From an uncultured Bacilli bacterium (GTDB lineage Bacteria; Bacillota_I; Bacilli_A; RF39; UBA660), in the NCBI GenBank assembly GCA_947627225.1, contig CANQVB010000004.1, forward strand, positions 1 through 40,057: DNA of 40,057 bases, read 5' to 3'. A program made the position numbers and the translations under genes. Of this stretch, positions 39,533 to 40,057 are shown piece by piece (position 1 is the first letter of the stretch; each line of letters begins with the position of its first letter). The notes under the pieces are model-generated. The model was not told the DNA's origin and did no database searches. It was given only the letters and a program-made list of their open reading frames with translations.

Positions 39533-40057
39533 CTAATTACTGAAAATCATATCACCAATATAGTCATCTTCCAAATAGGAAATATTTCTACTAATTTCTT
39601 TCTTTCTATTACTCATTTTAGTAGCACGATTTTTTGCATCCTTTTGCATCTTACCACCAGTATTATTAGCAACAGCAGTCCAATCATTGATCATACCATC
39701 AGCAAGAGAAACCAAACTTTCCATTGCAGTTTTCATATTTTTAAAAGCTTTATATGACTCAGAATTTTGATCATCATTCACCGCATCCTTATTAACCGTA
39801 GCAGGGATAGACGTAACCTTCTTATCATCTTTATCCTTCCTAATTCCATCAGTATAAGTAGAACCAGTAAATTTAGAACTCATTGCCTTTAATTGACGAC
39901 TTGTAAGTTTCAGTTTATTTTTTGCACTTGCCTTTTCTAAAATTTTAGCATAATCAGCAAATTCTTGATATGAATTAGCATAATTATCAATTAAATTATT
40001 TAATGCTTTTCTAGCTTGTTCATACCAATTATAAGCATTTTCACCTTGCCAGTAAGC
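39533..40057 (-). CDS. WXG100-like (type VII secretion) protein, C-terminal part, runs off right edge
   Basis: The frame stays open without a stop from 39533 to the last base, 174 codons, although an internal ATG at 39883 might be mistaken for the start. The upstream segment begins AYWQGENAYNWYEQARKALN, a WXG motif (W-Q-G) followed by a helix with the heptad pattern of WXG100/ESAT-6 proteins (NLIDNYANSYQEFADYAKIL). The C-terminal half (MSSKFTGSTYTDGIRKDKDD ... SYLEDDYIGDMIFSN) is polar and helical. It is likely a secreted substrate or component of a type VII/ESX-like system. The N-terminal helix is beyond the window. Confidence 0.72.
   Translation of the reverse strand, partial: AYWQGENAYNWYEQARKALNNLIDNYANSYQEFADYAKILEKASAKNKLKLTSRQLKAMSSKFTGSTYTDGIRKDKDDKKVTSIPATVNKDAVNDDQNSESYKAFKNMKTAMESLVSLADGMINDWTAVANNTGGKMQKDAKNRATKMSNRKKEISRNISYLEDDYIGDMIFSN

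Noticed and set aside
1-40057. Mycoplasma-type UGA (Trp) recoding
   Set aside because: All genes end properly at standard stops and use TGG for Trp.
1-40057. CRISPR arrays, tRNA genes and rRNA genes
   Set aside because: No regularly spaced repeats and no tRNA- or rRNA-like sequence were found by reading the window.

Overview
The window is AT-rich chromosomal DNA from a low-GC Gram-positive bacterium. The ribosomal, RNA polymerase and ParABS/Noc proteins are of Bacilli type, the promoters are classic sigma-A (TTGACA-17-TATAAT), UGA is read as stop and UGG as Trp. The gene set (reduced GdpP-like protein, dockerin repeats, RpoB with Asn at the rifamycin-pocket His position) would fit a gut-associated Erysipelotrichia, RF39 or other Mollicutes-related lineage. 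That placement is inference from gene content and style, not from a database comparison. Nearly every gene lies on the minus strand.

Layout: (a) 1-2000, the str operon (fusA partial, rpsG, rpsL) with its promoter. (b) 2000-3742, an intact IS1202-type insertion sequence on the plus strand, flanked by a 27-bp direct repeat, sitting against the str -35 box. (c) 3837-4623, a 51-aa membrane peptide and a HAD-family nucleotidase. (d) 4782-12043, rpoC and rpoB. (e) 12129-17190, an rsmC-like methyltransferase, an orphan gene, rplL, rplJ, rplA, rplK, nusG and secE, each block with its own promoter and several with structured leaders. (f) 17392-21101, a membrane-anchored protein made of five dockerin modules, ung, a PHP phosphoesterase and an LppM-like lipoprotein. 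(g) 21170-27965, rlmH, walJ, an M23 peptidase, dnaB, rplI, a DHH phosphodiesterase, rpsR, ssb and rpsF. (h) 28057-31055, a plus-strand coiled-coil membrane protein and two uncharacterised minus-strand genes. (i) 31070-38127, ychF, an AbgT-type transporter, DUF951, an MscS channel, parB, parA and a Noc-like protein. (j) 38210-38910, an IS200-type element. (k) 39204-40057, the edge of what looks like a type VII secretion (WXG100) locus.

The order noc-parA-parB ... ychF ... rpsF-ssb-rpsR ... gdpP-like-rplI-dnaB ... walJ-rlmH is the origin-proximal order known from Bacillus subtilis, so oriC probably lies to the right of the window with all the housekeeping genes co-oriented with replication. Here the rpoBC and str blocks, which lie on the other replichore in Bacillus, are joined to the same arm.

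The most interesting points are the penta-dockerin membrane protein, the Noc homologue with a disordered tail of about 200 residues, the mutually exclusive hairpins over the rplA Shine-Dalgarno, the IS1202-type insertion at the str promoter, resistance-type residues in RpoB and S12, an IS200 element built to silence read-through transcripts, a stand-alone DHH-DHHA1 protein in the gdpP position, and a WXG100 gene running off the right edge.
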